Shown one piece after another: positions 7,616-16,122 of a DNA stretch of 29,708 nt. How positions within the stretch are numbered: the first letter of the stretch is position 1; the number at the start of each line of letters is the position of its first letter. Both the position numbers and the translations under genes were made by a program. The notes beneath the pieces are model-generated. The model saw nothing but the letters and a program-made list of their open reading frames with translations, had not been told where the DNA came from and ran no database searches. This stretch comes from an uncultured Collinsella sp. (GTDB lineage Bacteria; Actinomycetota; Coriobacteriia; Coriobacteriales; Coriobacteriaceae), in assembly GCA_900541055.1 (NCBI GenBank), contig UQHZ01000021.1, forward strand, positions 1 through 29,708, read 5' to 3'.

Positions 7616-8212
7616 CTAAATCGCGCGGCGGGCCTCGATGGCGCGGCCAAGCGTAAGCTCGTCGGCATACTCCAAGTCGCCGCCCACGGGAAGGCCGCTT
7701 GCCAGACGCGACACCTCGACGCCCAACGGCTTGATGGTACGGGCCAGATAGCTCGCCGTGGTCTCGCCCTCAATATTGGGGTTGGTGGCGATGATGACCT
7801 CGTGGATGTCCTCGTGGCCCAAGCGTGCCAGCAGCTCTCGAATGTGCAGCTGCTCGGGGCCAATCTTGTCCATGGGACTGATCACGCCGCCCAATACGTG
7901 GTAGAGGCCGTGGTAGCTGCCCGTGCGCTCGATCGCCTGGACATCGCGCGGCTCGCCCACCACGCAAATGCGAGTGGTATCGCGCATCGGGTCCTGGCAG
8001 ATGGAGCACTCGTCGGCCGTGGCGTAGTTAAAGCAGCGGCTGCAAAAGTGGACCTCCTGCTTGACCTCCAGGATGGCCTCGGCCAGGCGGCGCGCCTCCT
8101 CGGCGTCGGCCTCCAACAGGTAATAGGCGATGCGCTGGGCCGACTTGGGACCAATGCCCGGCAGACGGCCCAGCTCATCGAGCAGTTTTTGCAGACTGTG
8201 GTTGGCACTCAT
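7616..8212 (-). CDS. recR: Recombination mediator RecR
   Basis: RecR works with RecO (and RecF) to load RecA on gapped single-stranded DNA in recombinational repair. The 198-residue length is typical. From the N-terminus there is a helix-hairpin-helix segment (RLPGIGPKSAQRIAYYLL), a four-cysteine zinc finger (CSRC...CSIC, about 57-72) and a Toprim domain (RICVVGEPRD to about 175), ending in the Walker-B-like GLPVGGDLEYADELTLGRA signature. It follows ybaB by 13 bases on the minus strand, the common dnaX-ybaB-recR arrangement. The ATG has only a weak ribosome binding site, so translation may be coupled to ybaB. Confidence 0.97.
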   Translation of the reverse strand: MSANHSLQKLLDELGRLPGIGPKSAQRIAYYLLEADAEEARRLAEAILEVKQEVHFCSRCFNYATADECSICQDPMRDTTRICVVGEPRDVQAIERTGSYHGLYHVLGGVISPMDKIGPEQLHIRELLARLGHEDIHEVIIATNPNIEGETTASYLARTIKPLGVEVSRLASGLPVGGDLEYADELTLGRAIEARRAI

Positions 8213-8225
8213 ATATATGCGTGTC

Positions 8226-8546
8226 TTAGAACGGCATGCCCGGGATGTTGAGGCCGCCGGTGATGGCGCCCATCTGCTTGTTGGCGAGCTCGTTGACGCC
8301 GCGGACGGCCTCGTTGACGGCAGCCATGATCATATCCTGCAGCATATCGACGTCCTCGGGATCGAGCGCATCGGGATCGATGGTGAGGTTGACGAGCTCC
8401 ATCTCGCCGTTAACGGTCACCTTGACCATGCCGCCGCCGGCAGAGGCGTCGACGGTCTGGGACTTGAGGTTCTCCTGCGCGGCGGCAAGCTGCTCCTGCA
8501 TCTTGCGAGCCTGCTTCATCATCTGCTGCATGTTCATACCGGCCAT
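8226..8546 (-). CDS. ybaB: YbaB/EbfC family nucleoid-associated protein
   Basis: A small 106-residue DNA-binding protein of the YbaB/EbfC family, which forms a tweezer-like dimer and coats nucleoid DNA. The N-terminal MNMQQMMKQARKMQEQLAAAQE helix, the central VTVNGEMELVNLTIDPD strand pair and the C-terminal GGLNIPGMPF tail are all typical. AAGGAG six bases before the ATG sets the start. It is cotranscribed with recR. An extended -10 promoter lies about 75 bases upstream, so this pair can be expressed separately from dnaX, from which it is parted by an opposing gene. Confidence 0.96.
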   Translation of the reverse strand: MAGMNMQQMMKQARKMQEQLAAAQENLKSQTVDASAGGGMVKVTVNGEMELVNLTIDPDALDPEDVDMLQDMIMAAVNEAVRGVNELANKQMGAITGGLNIPGMPF

Positions 8547-8621
8547 GATGGCTCCTTTACGTGCGGCCGCACGCCGAGCTGCAAGGGCAGCCGGAGCACG
8601 GCGGGACTTTCAAACTCAAAA

Positions 8622-8630
8622 ATCGTACCA
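8622..8630 (-). promoter_or_regulatory. Extended -10 promoter element for ybaB-recR
   Basis: On the minus strand TGGTACGAT fits the TGnTAnnnT extended -10 pattern, which can work without a strong -35. It lies about 75 bases before the ybaB ATG. Confidence 0.4.
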
Positions 8631-8846
8631 CGGCGCGAGGCCAGCGAGCGGGGCGGACGTGTTACCTCAGTCGATATACATGTCCTGGAGCGCAAGCCGC
8701 ACCCATAGATTATGCAAAGTTGAATAATTCGCATCTGCATAATATTTAAAGCTAAATCTTGTAGAGCCGGAATCCGACATTTAATGCGTACCACTAAATG
8801 GCTAAATGCCGAGCCACTACTCGAGGCGGCGCTCATGACGGCGAGG

Positions 8847-8852
8847 TATAAT
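8847..8852 (+). promoter_or_regulatory. Consensus -10 box for the small membrane protein gene
   Basis: A perfect TATAAT lies 34 bases before the ATG at 8887. The -35 region 17 bases upstream (AGGCGG) does not match the consensus, so strength is uncertain. Confidence 0.5.
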
Positions 8853-8886
8853 TTGATTGCCATAGATAGTAATTTGGAGGTGCCCC

Positions 8887-9360
8887 ATGAATGCCCCCAA
8901 CGCGCTCCAAAACATCCGCTCAAAACACCCCGTTGCATATGTGGTTCTCTATCTCTTTGTCGGCTGGGCATTGCTGGTTGTCATCACCCATGCCATAGCT
9001 TTTGGAGCAGAACTGCTGATAGCCAGCTCGGACCAGCCCGTCGTCAAATGGGAGACGACCGATGAGTGCACCGACGGAACCCGAACCGTCTACTACAACA
9101 GCCCGTCCCTCTATCAAGAGTTCAAGGTCAAGATAAAGGACTTCAAGATTGTCGATGCCGAGCTAGGCGTTTATTTGGCAATCGGAGCAACCATTAACGC
9201 CGAGCAAGTCGAGTACACGGACAGCCATGCGACGTATCGTATCGACCTCAGCATCCTAGGCCGACCGTCACGCACCTGTCTGCTCAAATGCGACATACGC
9301 GGCACCACGTTGCACATGTCCGAAATACAGATGCGCCCGGGCAAAGAGATCTCTTCTTGA
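8887..9360 (+). CDS. Hypothetical single-pass membrane protein
   Basis: A 157-residue protein I do not recognise. One hydrophobic segment (about 16-44, VAYVVLYLFVGWALLVVITH) anchors it, and the rest (about 50-157) is polar with alternating strand-like pattern, probably outside the cytoplasm. There are three cysteines in the exported part (DECTDG, RTCLLKC). The start is fixed by GGAGG seven bases before the ATG and by a perfect -10 box upstream. It is transcribed toward dnaX and splits the usual dnaX-ybaB-recR cluster, so it is probably a lineage-specific insertion with its own promoter. Function unknown. Confidence 0.75.
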   Translation: MNAPNALQNIRSKHPVAYVVLYLFVGWALLVVITHAIAFGAELLIASSDQPVVKWETTDECTDGTRTVYYNSPSLYQEFKVKIKDFKIVDAELGVYLAIGATINAEQVEYTDSHATYRIDLSILGRPSRTCLLKCDIRGTTLHMSEIQMRPGKEISS

Positions 9361-9381
9361 GCAGCATACCCGCCCGCACGG

Positions 9382-11859
9382 TTACTCCACCGGCTTGAAG
9401 ATGGTGGACTGACCGAAGACGCTGCGGATGAGGGCCTTGGCCTCATCCTCGGTCTGCGGGATGCTCGGGGCTGCGCCCTGATGGCCGAAGGGGCTGCCAG
9501 CACCGGGATTGGATTCCCAGGGAGCGGCGGGGACGTCGTCGTTTGCAGAGGCTGCGGGTGCCACAGCAGCGGCCTTGGTCGCGGACGCCGCACCCGGCAC
9601 GTCGAACGGGGGCAGATTGTCCCCGCCGGCATCGGCAGCAAAACCACCGACCATAGCATCGTCGTAGGGCACCTGCTCGGATTCCCATGGCGCAGCCTGC
9701 GCAGGCGGCTGAGCCATGGGGACGGACGCGCGCTCGGGCGCTCGGGGCGCGGGCTCGGTCGGGAGCTTGCCCGTGGCAGGAGCACCGGCAGGGTTGTCGG
9801 AGCGCAGCCAAGGGGCCTTGGCCAGGTCGGATGACTTGGGCGCAGGCGCGGCAGCGGACTTGGGCGCGGGGATCGGAGCAGCCGGTTTGGGCGCAGCGGG
9901 TTCAGGCGCCGACGGGGTCGGTGCCGCTACCGGCGCCGCTTTTGGCTGCGTCGCGCTGGCGCTCGAGGATGCAGGGGGCACCGAGGACACGGGTTGCGGG
10001 TCCGCAGATACCGCAGCCCGTGCAGATGGAGAATGCTCCTCATGTTGAGGAGCCGGCGTGCCACCCCCATCCAGGACATAGTCGACGGTACGACGACCGA
10101 AGACCGCGCAGACCGTCGGCAGGACCACCGACTGCGTATCGGCGCGACCGAGCATCTTGATGGCAAAAGTCGAACCCGCGGGGAACGAGACCGTGAGCTT
10201 GGAGCCGTCGTCGGCCGTGGCGCGGGCGTTGAGCAAAAGCCCTGCGTAGGAGGCCTGACGAGCCTTGACGCGCTCGACGACCTCGGCCCATTTGCGCTGG
10301 AGCTCGCCGGCGTCCTCAACCGCGGGGGTCTCGGCAGCACCGGCGGCGGCAACCTGGGCGGCGTTGTTGGGCTTGGACACCGACACGGTCGATGCAGCAG
10401 GCGCGGAAGCCGGAGCCGCAACGGGCTGAGGTGCAGGCGTTACAGGTCTGGGCGCCGGCGCAGGAGCCGCGGACTTGGTCGCAGGCTGGGCAGCCGGAAC
10501 AGCAGCGCCGCGGTCCCAAGGCATACCGCCCTGGCGCGCGGACGTAGCAGCGGGGGCAGCGGATGCCGCCGGAGCGGCAGCACGAGCGCCCGAAATGAGC
10601 GTCGGCTGTTGGGCAGCAGCGGGTACGGATGCTGCAGGCGCGGCGGCCTGAGCAGCAGCCACGCTCGCCGGCACGGCGCCGTTGGCAATCATGGCCTCCA
10701 GGCGTGCCACGCGCTCGGCCAATGCCTCAATCGTTAAATCGGCCTCGGGACGCGCCAGACGCGTGCAGGCAATCTCGAGCACCAGGCGCACGTCGCTCGC
10801 GCCCCTCATCTCCAGTGCGGCATCGTCGAGCACCGTCAGCACGCGGGCCAGGCGGTCGGCAGGATGCTCGCCAAAGGCAGCGGCCTCGGCAGCAAGCGCC
10901 TCGGCCTGCTCGGAGCCGCCCTCAAACAACTCGGCACGGGCACCGGCAACGCAGGCAACATACACGTCGCGCACGTGCGCCACCAGGTCGCGCGTCAGTT
11001 CCAGCAGATCGTTACCTTCCTCGACCTGCGCGCGAATAAGCCCATACAGCTCGGCAACATCGCGATCGGCAATGGCGCGGGAAAACTCGCCCAGAATCTG
11101 GTCCGAAACCTCGCCTAAAAGCGAGCGGGCGTCGTCCGCATGCACAGAACCGTTACCAAAGACGCTCAGCTGCTCCAGCGTGGAAAGCGCGTCGCGCATG
11201 CCGCCCTTTGCATGGCGCGCCACGATAGCCAGCGCCTCGTCGTCGTAATCGAAGCCCTCCTGCTCGCACACGTATGCCAGGCGATGCTCGATATCCTCGT
11301 TGCCGATGCGGTGGAAATCGAAGCGCTGGCAGCGCGAGAGGATGGTCTCCAGAATCTTTTGCGGGTCGGTGGTGCACAGCACAAAGATCACGTGCGCCGG
11401 CGGCTCCTCAAGCGTCTTGAGCAGCGCGTTGAACGCCGCCGTCGTGAGCATGTGGACCTCGTCGATGATATAGATCTTGTACTTGCCGCGCACCGGGGCA
11501 AAGTTGACGGAGTTGATGATCTCCTCGCGCACATTGTCCACGCCCGTGCGGCTTGCGGCATCGAGCTCGTAGACATCCGGATGGCTGCCCTCGGCAATGA
11601 GCTCGCACTCCTCGCAAGTACCGTCGGGCATGCAGCCGCTTGCACCCTCGGCGCGCGCTGCCTCGGCATTACGGCACAGCAGTGCCTTGGCCAGAATGCG
11701 CGCCATGGTGGTCTTGCCCGTGCCGCGCGGTCCACAGAACAGATAGGCGTGGGACAGGCGCCCCTCGGTGATGGCGTGTTCGAGCGTCGAGACGATATGC
11801 TGCTGGCCCACCACGGAGTCGAAGGTGAGCGGGCGATACTTTCGGTACAACGATTCCAT
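9382..11859 (-). CDS. dnaX: DNA polymerase III subunit gamma/tau, long linker
   Basis: This is the clamp-loader ATPase that loads the beta clamp and links polymerase cores and helicase at the fork. From the ATG at 11859 (after a GGGGGAG ribosome binding site) it is 825 residues, longer than the roughly 640 of E. coli. The frame is open upstream but those residues overlap the divergent gene. The clamp-loader AAA+ module (1-360) has Walker A GPRGTGKT (43-50), zinc cysteines 62, 76, 82 and 85, DEVH (133-136) and SRC (175-177). About 450 residues follow, mostly Ala/Pro-rich, with a conserved-looking island (about 540-620, KWAEVVERVKARQASYAGLL). Four PW motifs (PWDRG, PWLRS, PWESE, PWESN) punctuate the linker. 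I see no A-rich slippery site for programmed frameshifting. Confidence 0.96.
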   Translation of the reverse strand: MESLYRKYRPLTFDSVVGQQHIVSTLEHAITEGRLSHAYLFCGPRGTGKTTMARILAKALLCRNAEAARAEGASGCMPDGTCEECELIAEGSHPDVYELDAASRTGVDNVREEIINSVNFAPVRGKYKIYIIDEVHMLTTAAFNALLKTLEEPPAHVIFVLCTTDPQKILETILSRCQRFDFHRIGNEDIEHRLAYVCEQEGFDYDDEALAIVARHAKGGMRDALSTLEQLSVFGNGSVHADDARSLLGEVSDQILGEFSRAIADRDVAELYGLIRAQVEEGNDLLELTRDLVAHVRDVYVACVAGARAELFEGGSEQAEALAAEAAAFGEHPADRLARVLTVLDDAALEMRGASDVRLVLEIACTRLARPEADLTIEALAERVARLEAMIANGAVPASVAAAQAAAPAASVPAAAQQPTLISGARAAAPAASAAPAATSARQGGMPWDRGAAVPAAQPATKSAAPAPAPRPVTPAPQPVAAPASAPAASTVSVSKPNNAAQVAAAGAAETPAVEDAGELQRKWAEVVERVKARQASYAGLLLNARATADDGSKLTVSFPAGSTFAIKMLGRADTQSVVLPTVCAVFGRRTVDYVLDGGGTPAPQHEEHSPSARAAVSADPQPVSSVPPASSSASATQPKAAPVAAPTPSAPEPAAPKPAAPIPAPKSAAAPAPKSSDLAKAPWLRSDNPAGAPATGKLPTEPAPRAPERASVPMAQPPAQAAPWESEQVPYDDAMVGGFAADAGGDNLPPFDVPGAASATKAAAVAPAASANDDVPAAPWESNPGAGSPFGHQGAAPSIPQTEDEAKALIRSVFGQSTIFKPVE

Positions 11860-11927
11860 GGGTGCTCCCCCGGGTATACTGAGACTTGTTGCCGCGACGG
11901 CCATGCGGTCGCACGGCATACTGCATT

Positions 11928-11933
11928 CATAAT
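11928..11933 (+). promoter_or_regulatory. Possible -10 box for the YcxB-like gene
   Basis: CATAAT lies 41 bases before the ATG at 11975, in the 115-base gap shared with the divergent dnaX gene. No good -35 is visible 17 bases upstream. Confidence 0.25.
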
Positions 11934-11974
11934 AACCCGTACGGCGAGCCCGCCGCGATAGGAGTCTAAAGAGC

Positions 11975-12691
11975 ATGGCAGACGCAGAGAGCAACCTCGT
12001 TCCCTCCGAAGCAGCCGACCAGGTCGAGGTCGCGCTCGAGGAGCAGGCCGCGGCCGATGACGGCATCCTGTACCTCAACGAGTACCAGTACGAAAACGAC
12101 CTGGTCACCGACTTTGCGCGCCTGGTCGCCTCGCCCAGGCGCCGTGGCTCCCTGTACGTCGCCGCCGCGATTGCCGCGCTCATCGGCATCGGCATGTTGG
12201 TGGCCGGCGGCAGCTGGATCAAGTTCGGCGTCGTGCTGATCGTGTTCGGCGCCTTTTTGGCCTGGTGGAGCAAGAACCTGCACCACACGCTAGCCCGCGA
12301 CTTTATCGACGCCGTCGAGGCCGACGAGTCCATGGGTGGCCGCTATCGCCGCGTCGCCGCCAACGAGGACGGCCTGATGGTTTGGGGCAAGAGCGGCAAG
12401 TCGCAGTTCTTCCCGTTTGACAAGCTCGACCACGTACTCGACGGCGAACGCATCTTTGTGGCCATGTTCGCCGACCAGGGCGTGACGATCCCCAAGGACA
12501 CCTTCGTCCGTGGCGATGCCGAACAGTTTGGCTCCTTCCTCAAGGCCCGTATCAACAAAAAACTCCGCATCGAGACCAAGAAGAAGAAAATGAAGGCCGA
12601 GAAGGCCGCCGCCGAGGCCAAACAGGGCGACAAGCCCCAGGAGACCAAGGGCAAGCAGCGCAAGCAGAAGAAGAACAAGAAGAAGCGCTAA
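11975..12691 (+). CDS. YcxB-like membrane protein with lysine-rich tail
   Basis: A 238-residue membrane protein. Two adjacent hydrophobic segments (about 58-79 and 82-98) form a hairpin in the membrane. The following domain (about 105-190, with GLMVWGKSGKSQFFPFDKLDHVL and IPKDTFVRGDAEQF) resembles the YcxB-like C-terminal domain of unknown function. The last 45 residues are extremely basic and low-complexity (KKKKMKAEKAAAEAKQ, then KKNKKKR), probably cytoplasmic and able to contact nucleic acid or phospholipid headgroups. Start: ATG after GGAGTCTAAAGAGC; the ribosome binding site is a little far. It stands alone between dnaX and the kinase operon. Function unknown. Confidence 0.75.
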   Translation: MADAESNLVPSEAADQVEVALEEQAAADDGILYLNEYQYENDLVTDFARLVASPRRRGSLYVAAAIAALIGIGMLVAGGSWIKFGVVLIVFGAFLAWWSKNLHHTLARDFIDAVEADESMGGRYRRVAANEDGLMVWGKSGKSQFFPFDKLDHVLDGERIFVAMFADQGVTIPKDTFVRGDAEQFGSFLKARINKKLRIETKKKKMKAEKAAAEAKQGDKPQETKGKQRKQKKNKKKR

Positions 12692-12746
12692 GGGCAAGCC
12701 AGACAGGCAGCCTCGCATCCCGTTATCCTCGCCATCCGCCCGAGCG

Positions 12747-12755
12747 TGCTACACT
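12747..12755 (+). promoter_or_regulatory. Extended -10 promoter of the cell-wall kinase operon
   Basis: TGCTACACT matches the TGnTAnnnT extended -10 form and lies about 80 bases before the first gene. No other promoter-like sequence is seen until the last gene of the operon, so the whole kinase-FHA-phosphatase-SEDS unit probably starts here. Confidence 0.4.
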
Positions 12756-12835
12756 AGCAGCATCTATGCCACCGCGAACGGCTCGGCTCCGCGCCCGCCG
12801 CTCGCAAACGAACTTTAAACGCACGAGGGTTGGCC

Positions 12836-14689
12836 ATGCCGCTTTTCTCGCAACATACCGCCCGGTTCTCGCCGGACGTTCCTTTGGAGGGCACCAGCTC
12901 TCGCGAGCTGCTCAAGCGGTACCAGCCGCTCGAGACACTTGCGACCGGCGGTTTTGGCTCCATCGAGATCTGCCGCGACACGCACCTGCGCCGCCGCGTC
13001 GCCATTAAGCGTATCCCCCTTATCAACGGTGCCGGCATGCCCGCCAGCGACATCATGGATGTCCTGCGCGAGGCGCACACCGCCGCCATGCTTCAACATC
13101 CCAATATCGTGCAGGTCATCGACTTAACGCACGACACAGCCTATGCCTACCTGGTTATGGAATATGTCGATGGCATGTCGCTGGCCAAATTTTTGCATCG
13201 CGTGGACGGCCACTCACTTACCTTTGACGAGGCCGCGGCCATTGCCGATGCCCTGGGCCAGGCGCTCACCTTCGCCCATAGTAATGGCGTACTCCACCTG
13301 GACATTAAGCCCGCCAACGTGCTCATCGACCACTCGGGCAATGTAAAGCTCACCGACTTTGGCATGGCGCGGCTGTCGTCCGCCGGTGGCTTTGGCGGCT
13401 CGCGCGGCGGCACCATCGGCTACATGCCGCCCGAGCAGCTCGATATCGAGACCGGCACGGTCGATGAGCGCGCCGATGTCTTTGCCCTCGCCTGTGTGAT
13501 CTACGAGAGCCTGTGCGGCAGCGCCCCCTTTATGGCGGCTACGCCCGCCGACTCGCTCGACCGCATCATCGGCGGCGCCACCTATCCCAGCGAGCTGATA
13601 CCACACTTCCCCCCGGGAGCCGAGGCCGCGCTCATGAGCGCGCTCTCCCCCATGCCGCAGGACCGCCCCAACAGCATCGAGGCATTTTGCGACCAGCTCC
13701 TTGCCGGTCTGGGCAGCGTGCGCGAAGGCCGTCGCAGCCTGGAGCAAATGGTTGGCGAGCTTTCGGATGACGAGCAGGAGCTCGACGATATCGAGCCGTC
13801 GCACTACGAGGACGACGCCATCGAGGTCGACCCCGCACTCGGCTGGGCGGGCACGCGCTGGAGCCATGCGCGCGACTACACCATGCGCACTATCTCGGCG
13901 CTAACGTGCGGCACCTTTAGCTTTTTGTTGATGCAAACGGCCGGGGTCGCGGCGCTTCCCGGCCTGGTCATTGCGGCTATCGCGATCGGAGCGGCGGCTG
14001 GCCTGGCCCCCCAGATTGGCTCGGCCATCTCGGCTGTGGGCTTTTTGGTGCTCATGGCCAACGCCACCATGCAGGCACAGGGCATCCTGTCGATGCTGCC
14101 CGTCGCGGTGATCTTTGCCGCCGCCATGTCCGGTTGGTGGATCGCCTGGGGTCGTACCGAGGCTGCCGCGAGCGCCGCGCTCACCTGTGCACTCGCGCTT
14201 GGCTGTCTGACCGGCAATACCTTCCTGGCAGCTGGGGTCGCCGCCGGCGTCGCGTCATTTTGGCTCGGCCCGGCAAGCGCCGCCGCGGCAACGGGCATGG
14301 GCGCGCTTTTTGCCCGTCTGGCCACGGTCGCGCTTTCAGCCGGAGGCGTGCTGGGGCTCGGTAACGTTGCCGCAGCGCTGGGAGACCCGCTCCTTTGGGC
14401 TGCCTTTGTGCTGGTCGCGGCAACTGCCGCGGCGTCATCTGCGCTGCTCAATGCCCATGCCAAGCGTGCCGATCAGGGCTCAAACCTTGCCGCAATCGCC
14501 GCCATCGCTGTCACCGGCATCGGCTGCGCAGCGGCGTCCTGTCTTGCACACCATATGGAAATTGCCAGCCTTGCAGCCGCGGTCGTCGCCAAGGCGGCGG
14601 TTGCGGGAACCCTATCCTCTATAATCGTTGGGATATGCCTATATTTGCTCGGATACCAAAGAACCTATACGGAGAGTGATCTTTCGTGA
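12836..14689 (+). CDS. Polytopic Ser/Thr protein kinase (pknA position)
   Basis: A 617-residue Hanks-type kinase with a polytopic C-terminus. The kinase domain (about 28-290) has glycine loop ATGGFG (36-41), ATP lysine 58 (VAIKR), Asp156 in HLDIKPANV, and DFG from Asp174. The catalytic loop reads HLD rather than HRD: the arginine that normally binds the phosphorylated activation loop is leucine, so activation may not depend on loop phosphorylation. An acidic linker (about 300-340) leads to eight or more hydrophobic Ala/Gly-rich segments (about 350-610). The ATG at 12836 has GAGGG five bases before; a TTG six bases upstream is less likely. The stop overlaps the fhaA start (GTGA). It heads the cell-envelope operon, where mycobacteria have pknA later in the order, so it probably phosphorylates the FHA proteins or the wall synthase. 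Confidence 0.92.
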   Translation: MPLFSQHTARFSPDVPLEGTSSRELLKRYQPLETLATGGFGSIEICRDTHLRRRVAIKRIPLINGAGMPASDIMDVLREAHTAAMLQHPNIVQVIDLTHDTAYAYLVMEYVDGMSLAKFLHRVDGHSLTFDEAAAIADALGQALTFAHSNGVLHLDIKPANVLIDHSGNVKLTDFGMARLSSAGGFGGSRGGTIGYMPPEQLDIETGTVDERADVFALACVIYESLCGSAPFMAATPADSLDRIIGGATYPSELIPHFPPGAEAALMSALSPMPQDRPNSIEAFCDQLLAGLGSVREGRRSLEQMVGELSDDEQELDDIEPSHYEDDAIEVDPALGWAGTRWSHARDYTMRTISALTCGTFSFLLMQTAGVAALPGLVIAAIAIGAAAGLAPQIGSAISAVGFLVLMANATMQAQGILSMLPVAVIFAAAMSGWWIAWGRTEAAASAALTCALALGCLTGNTFLAAGVAAGVASFWLGPASAAAATGMGALFARLATVALSAGGVLGLGNVAAALGDPLLWAAFVLVAATAAASSALLNAHAKRADQGSNLAAIAAIAVTGIGCAAASCLAHHMEIASLAAAVVAKAAVAGTLSSIIVGICLYLLGYQRTYTESDLS

Positions 14690-15699
14690 ACTTCCTGAAC
14701 ATCTTCGAGGACCACGTGGCCGGCATCTTCGGTGCCACCCGTGCCCCGTTCTCCTTTAAGAAGCTTGCTAAGCAGGCCGCTCGCGACATGGAGGATCAGA
14801 CTCTGGTGATTAACGGCGTCAACACGGCGCCGGCACTCTATACCATCCTTATCGCCGCCGACGACGATCCCATGCTCGCCCCGTTCTACCCCGAGCTTTC
14901 GCGCGAGGTCCGCGAGTTTGTGAAGGCGCAGGCCGAAAAGCGCCGCTATGTCTTTGTCGGCGAGCCCCTCGTGCGCTTTATGATCGATCCGCAGCTGCGC
15001 GCCGGCAAGTTCTCGGTCTTTGCCGAGAACGTCGATGCCCCCACGCTCGGCCGCCTGTACGAAGAAGAGCGCGCCTATCAAAACGGCCTGGGCCAGAACA
15101 ACTCCGCGGCAAGCCGTGCCGCCAGCGCCCCGCGCGCCGGCCAGCAGCAGTTTGCTGCCCCGCAGCAGCAGCGCCCCGCCGCCATGCCCCAGCAACAGCC
15201 GACGCCTCGCGCCGCCGCTCCCGACCCGCTTGCCGTGGCAGACCCCTTCGCGCCTAGCGTCCCCGACCCCGCCGCAGCACCCATCCCGGTGCCGCAGACC
15301 GTCTCGCGCGACGCGCTTGCCGGCATGGGCGGAGCCGCCGCGACCGGTGCCGCCGTGGGCCTAGGCGCCGCAGCCGGCATCGCCTCCAACATGGCGAGCA
15401 CTCGCGCCCCGCAGCGCCCGCTCGCCCAGCTCGTCGACGTCGTGAGCGGCGAGAGCCATAGCATCACCTCCGCACAGGTGACCATCGGTCGCGAGCGCTC
15501 AGTTTCCGACATTGCCCTGCGCGACCCCAACGTGTCGCGCCGCCACGCCCAGCTCACCTTTACGGGCTCGGATTGGTCGATCGAGGACCTCAATTCCACC
15601 AACGGCACGCTCGTCAACAACCGCCGCATTACGCGCTGCCCACTGCGCAACGGCGATCTGCTGACGTTTGGCCTGAGTACCTTTGAATTTAGGGGATAG
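14686..15699 (+). CDS. fhaA: FhaA-like protein (DUF3662 plus FHA domain)
   Basis: A 337-residue cytoplasmic phosphothreonine-binding adaptor. The N-terminal domain (about 1-125, MNFLNIFEDHVAGIFG...) matches the DUF3662 domain found in mycobacterial FhaA. A Gln/Pro/Ala-rich linker follows (about 135-245). The C-terminal FHA domain (about 245-337) has a full phosphate-binding set: VTIGRERS, VSRRHAQL and LNSTNGTLVNN. In mycobacteria FhaA binds the phosphorylated lipid-II flippase MviN and restrains peptidoglycan synthesis; by family I expect a comparable role. It starts with GTG overlapping the kinase stop by four bases, which indicates translational coupling. Six bases separate it from fhaB. 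Confidence 0.95.
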   Translation: MNFLNIFEDHVAGIFGATRAPFSFKKLAKQAARDMEDQTLVINGVNTAPALYTILIAADDDPMLAPFYPELSREVREFVKAQAEKRRYVFVGEPLVRFMIDPQLRAGKFSVFAENVDAPTLGRLYEEERAYQNGLGQNNSAASRAASAPRAGQQQFAAPQQQRPAAMPQQQPTPRAAAPDPLAVADPFAPSVPDPAAAPIPVPQTVSRDALAGMGGAAATGAAVGLGAAAGIASNMASTRAPQRPLAQLVDVVSGESHSITSAQVTIGRERSVSDIALRDPNVSRRHAQLTFTGSDWSIEDLNSTNGTLVNNRRITRCPLRNGDLLTFGLSTFEFRG

Positions 15700-15705
15700 T
15701 CGCTT

Positions 15706-16122
15706 ATGAACATCGATATCGTCCTTTTTGCAGGCCGCATCGTCTTGGTCGCCCTGCTCTATATCTTCCTGTTCGCCGTCATGAAGACCGGCGTGGGACT
15801 TGTGCGCGGGCAGCGCCGCGACTCGGCTATCTGGACGATTGATGTGGACAAGGGTCCGCGCGGTATCCGCGGCATCCACGTAGACATGCTCGGCCCCGTC
15901 ATCGTCGGTCGCTCGCCATCTTCGGACATCTGCATCAACGAACCGTTCGTCTCGGCCTCGCATGCGCGCTTTTCGCTGCAGGGCCCGGCGCTCATCATCG
16001 AGGACCTCAACTCGCTTAACGGCACGCTCGTCAACGGCCGCCAGCTCGTGGAGCCCGCGACGCTGCGTGAGGGCGACGAAGTCCAGATTGGCGACGTGGT
16101 CATGAAGGTGAACCGTCGATGA
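15706..16122 (+). CDS. fhaB: FhaB-like membrane FHA protein
   Basis: A 138-residue protein with one N-terminal transmembrane helix (about 5-27, VLFAGRIVLVALLYIFLFAV) and a C-terminal cytoplasmic FHA domain (about 50-138). Phosphothreonine-binding residues are in VIVGRSPSSDI, VSASHARF and LNSLNGTLVNG. It corresponds to mycobacterial FhaB (FipA), which links the Ser/Thr kinases to division proteins. AGGGGAT precedes the ATG. Its stop overlaps the phosphatase start as ATGA, so the two are coupled. Confidence 0.95.
   Translation: MNIDIVLFAGRIVLVALLYIFLFAVMKTGVGLVRGQRRDSAIWTIDVDKGPRGIRGIHVDMLGPVIVGRSPSSDICINEPFVSASHARFSLQGPALIIEDLNSLNGTLVNGRQLVEPATLREGDEVQIGDVVMKVNRR

Larger units (their letters stand above)
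8547..8886. other. Divergent intergenic region, ybaB / hypothetical gene
   Basis: About 340 bases without a gene. The ybaB side carries an extended -10 (8622-8630, minus) and the other side a perfect TATAAT (8847-8852, plus). The middle is AT-rich and holds an inverted repeat ATTATGCA (8709-8716) / TGCATAAT (8736-8743) and a tandem CTAAATG-G-CTAAATG (8794-8808). These could be regulator sites; I cannot name a protein for them. Confidence 0.5.

Noticed and set aside
11860..12333. Longer dnaX start, adding 158 residues
   Set aside because: The extra residues overlap the divergent YcxB-like gene and do not resemble DnaX. MESLYRKYRP with a GGGGGAG ribosome binding site is the standard DnaX start.
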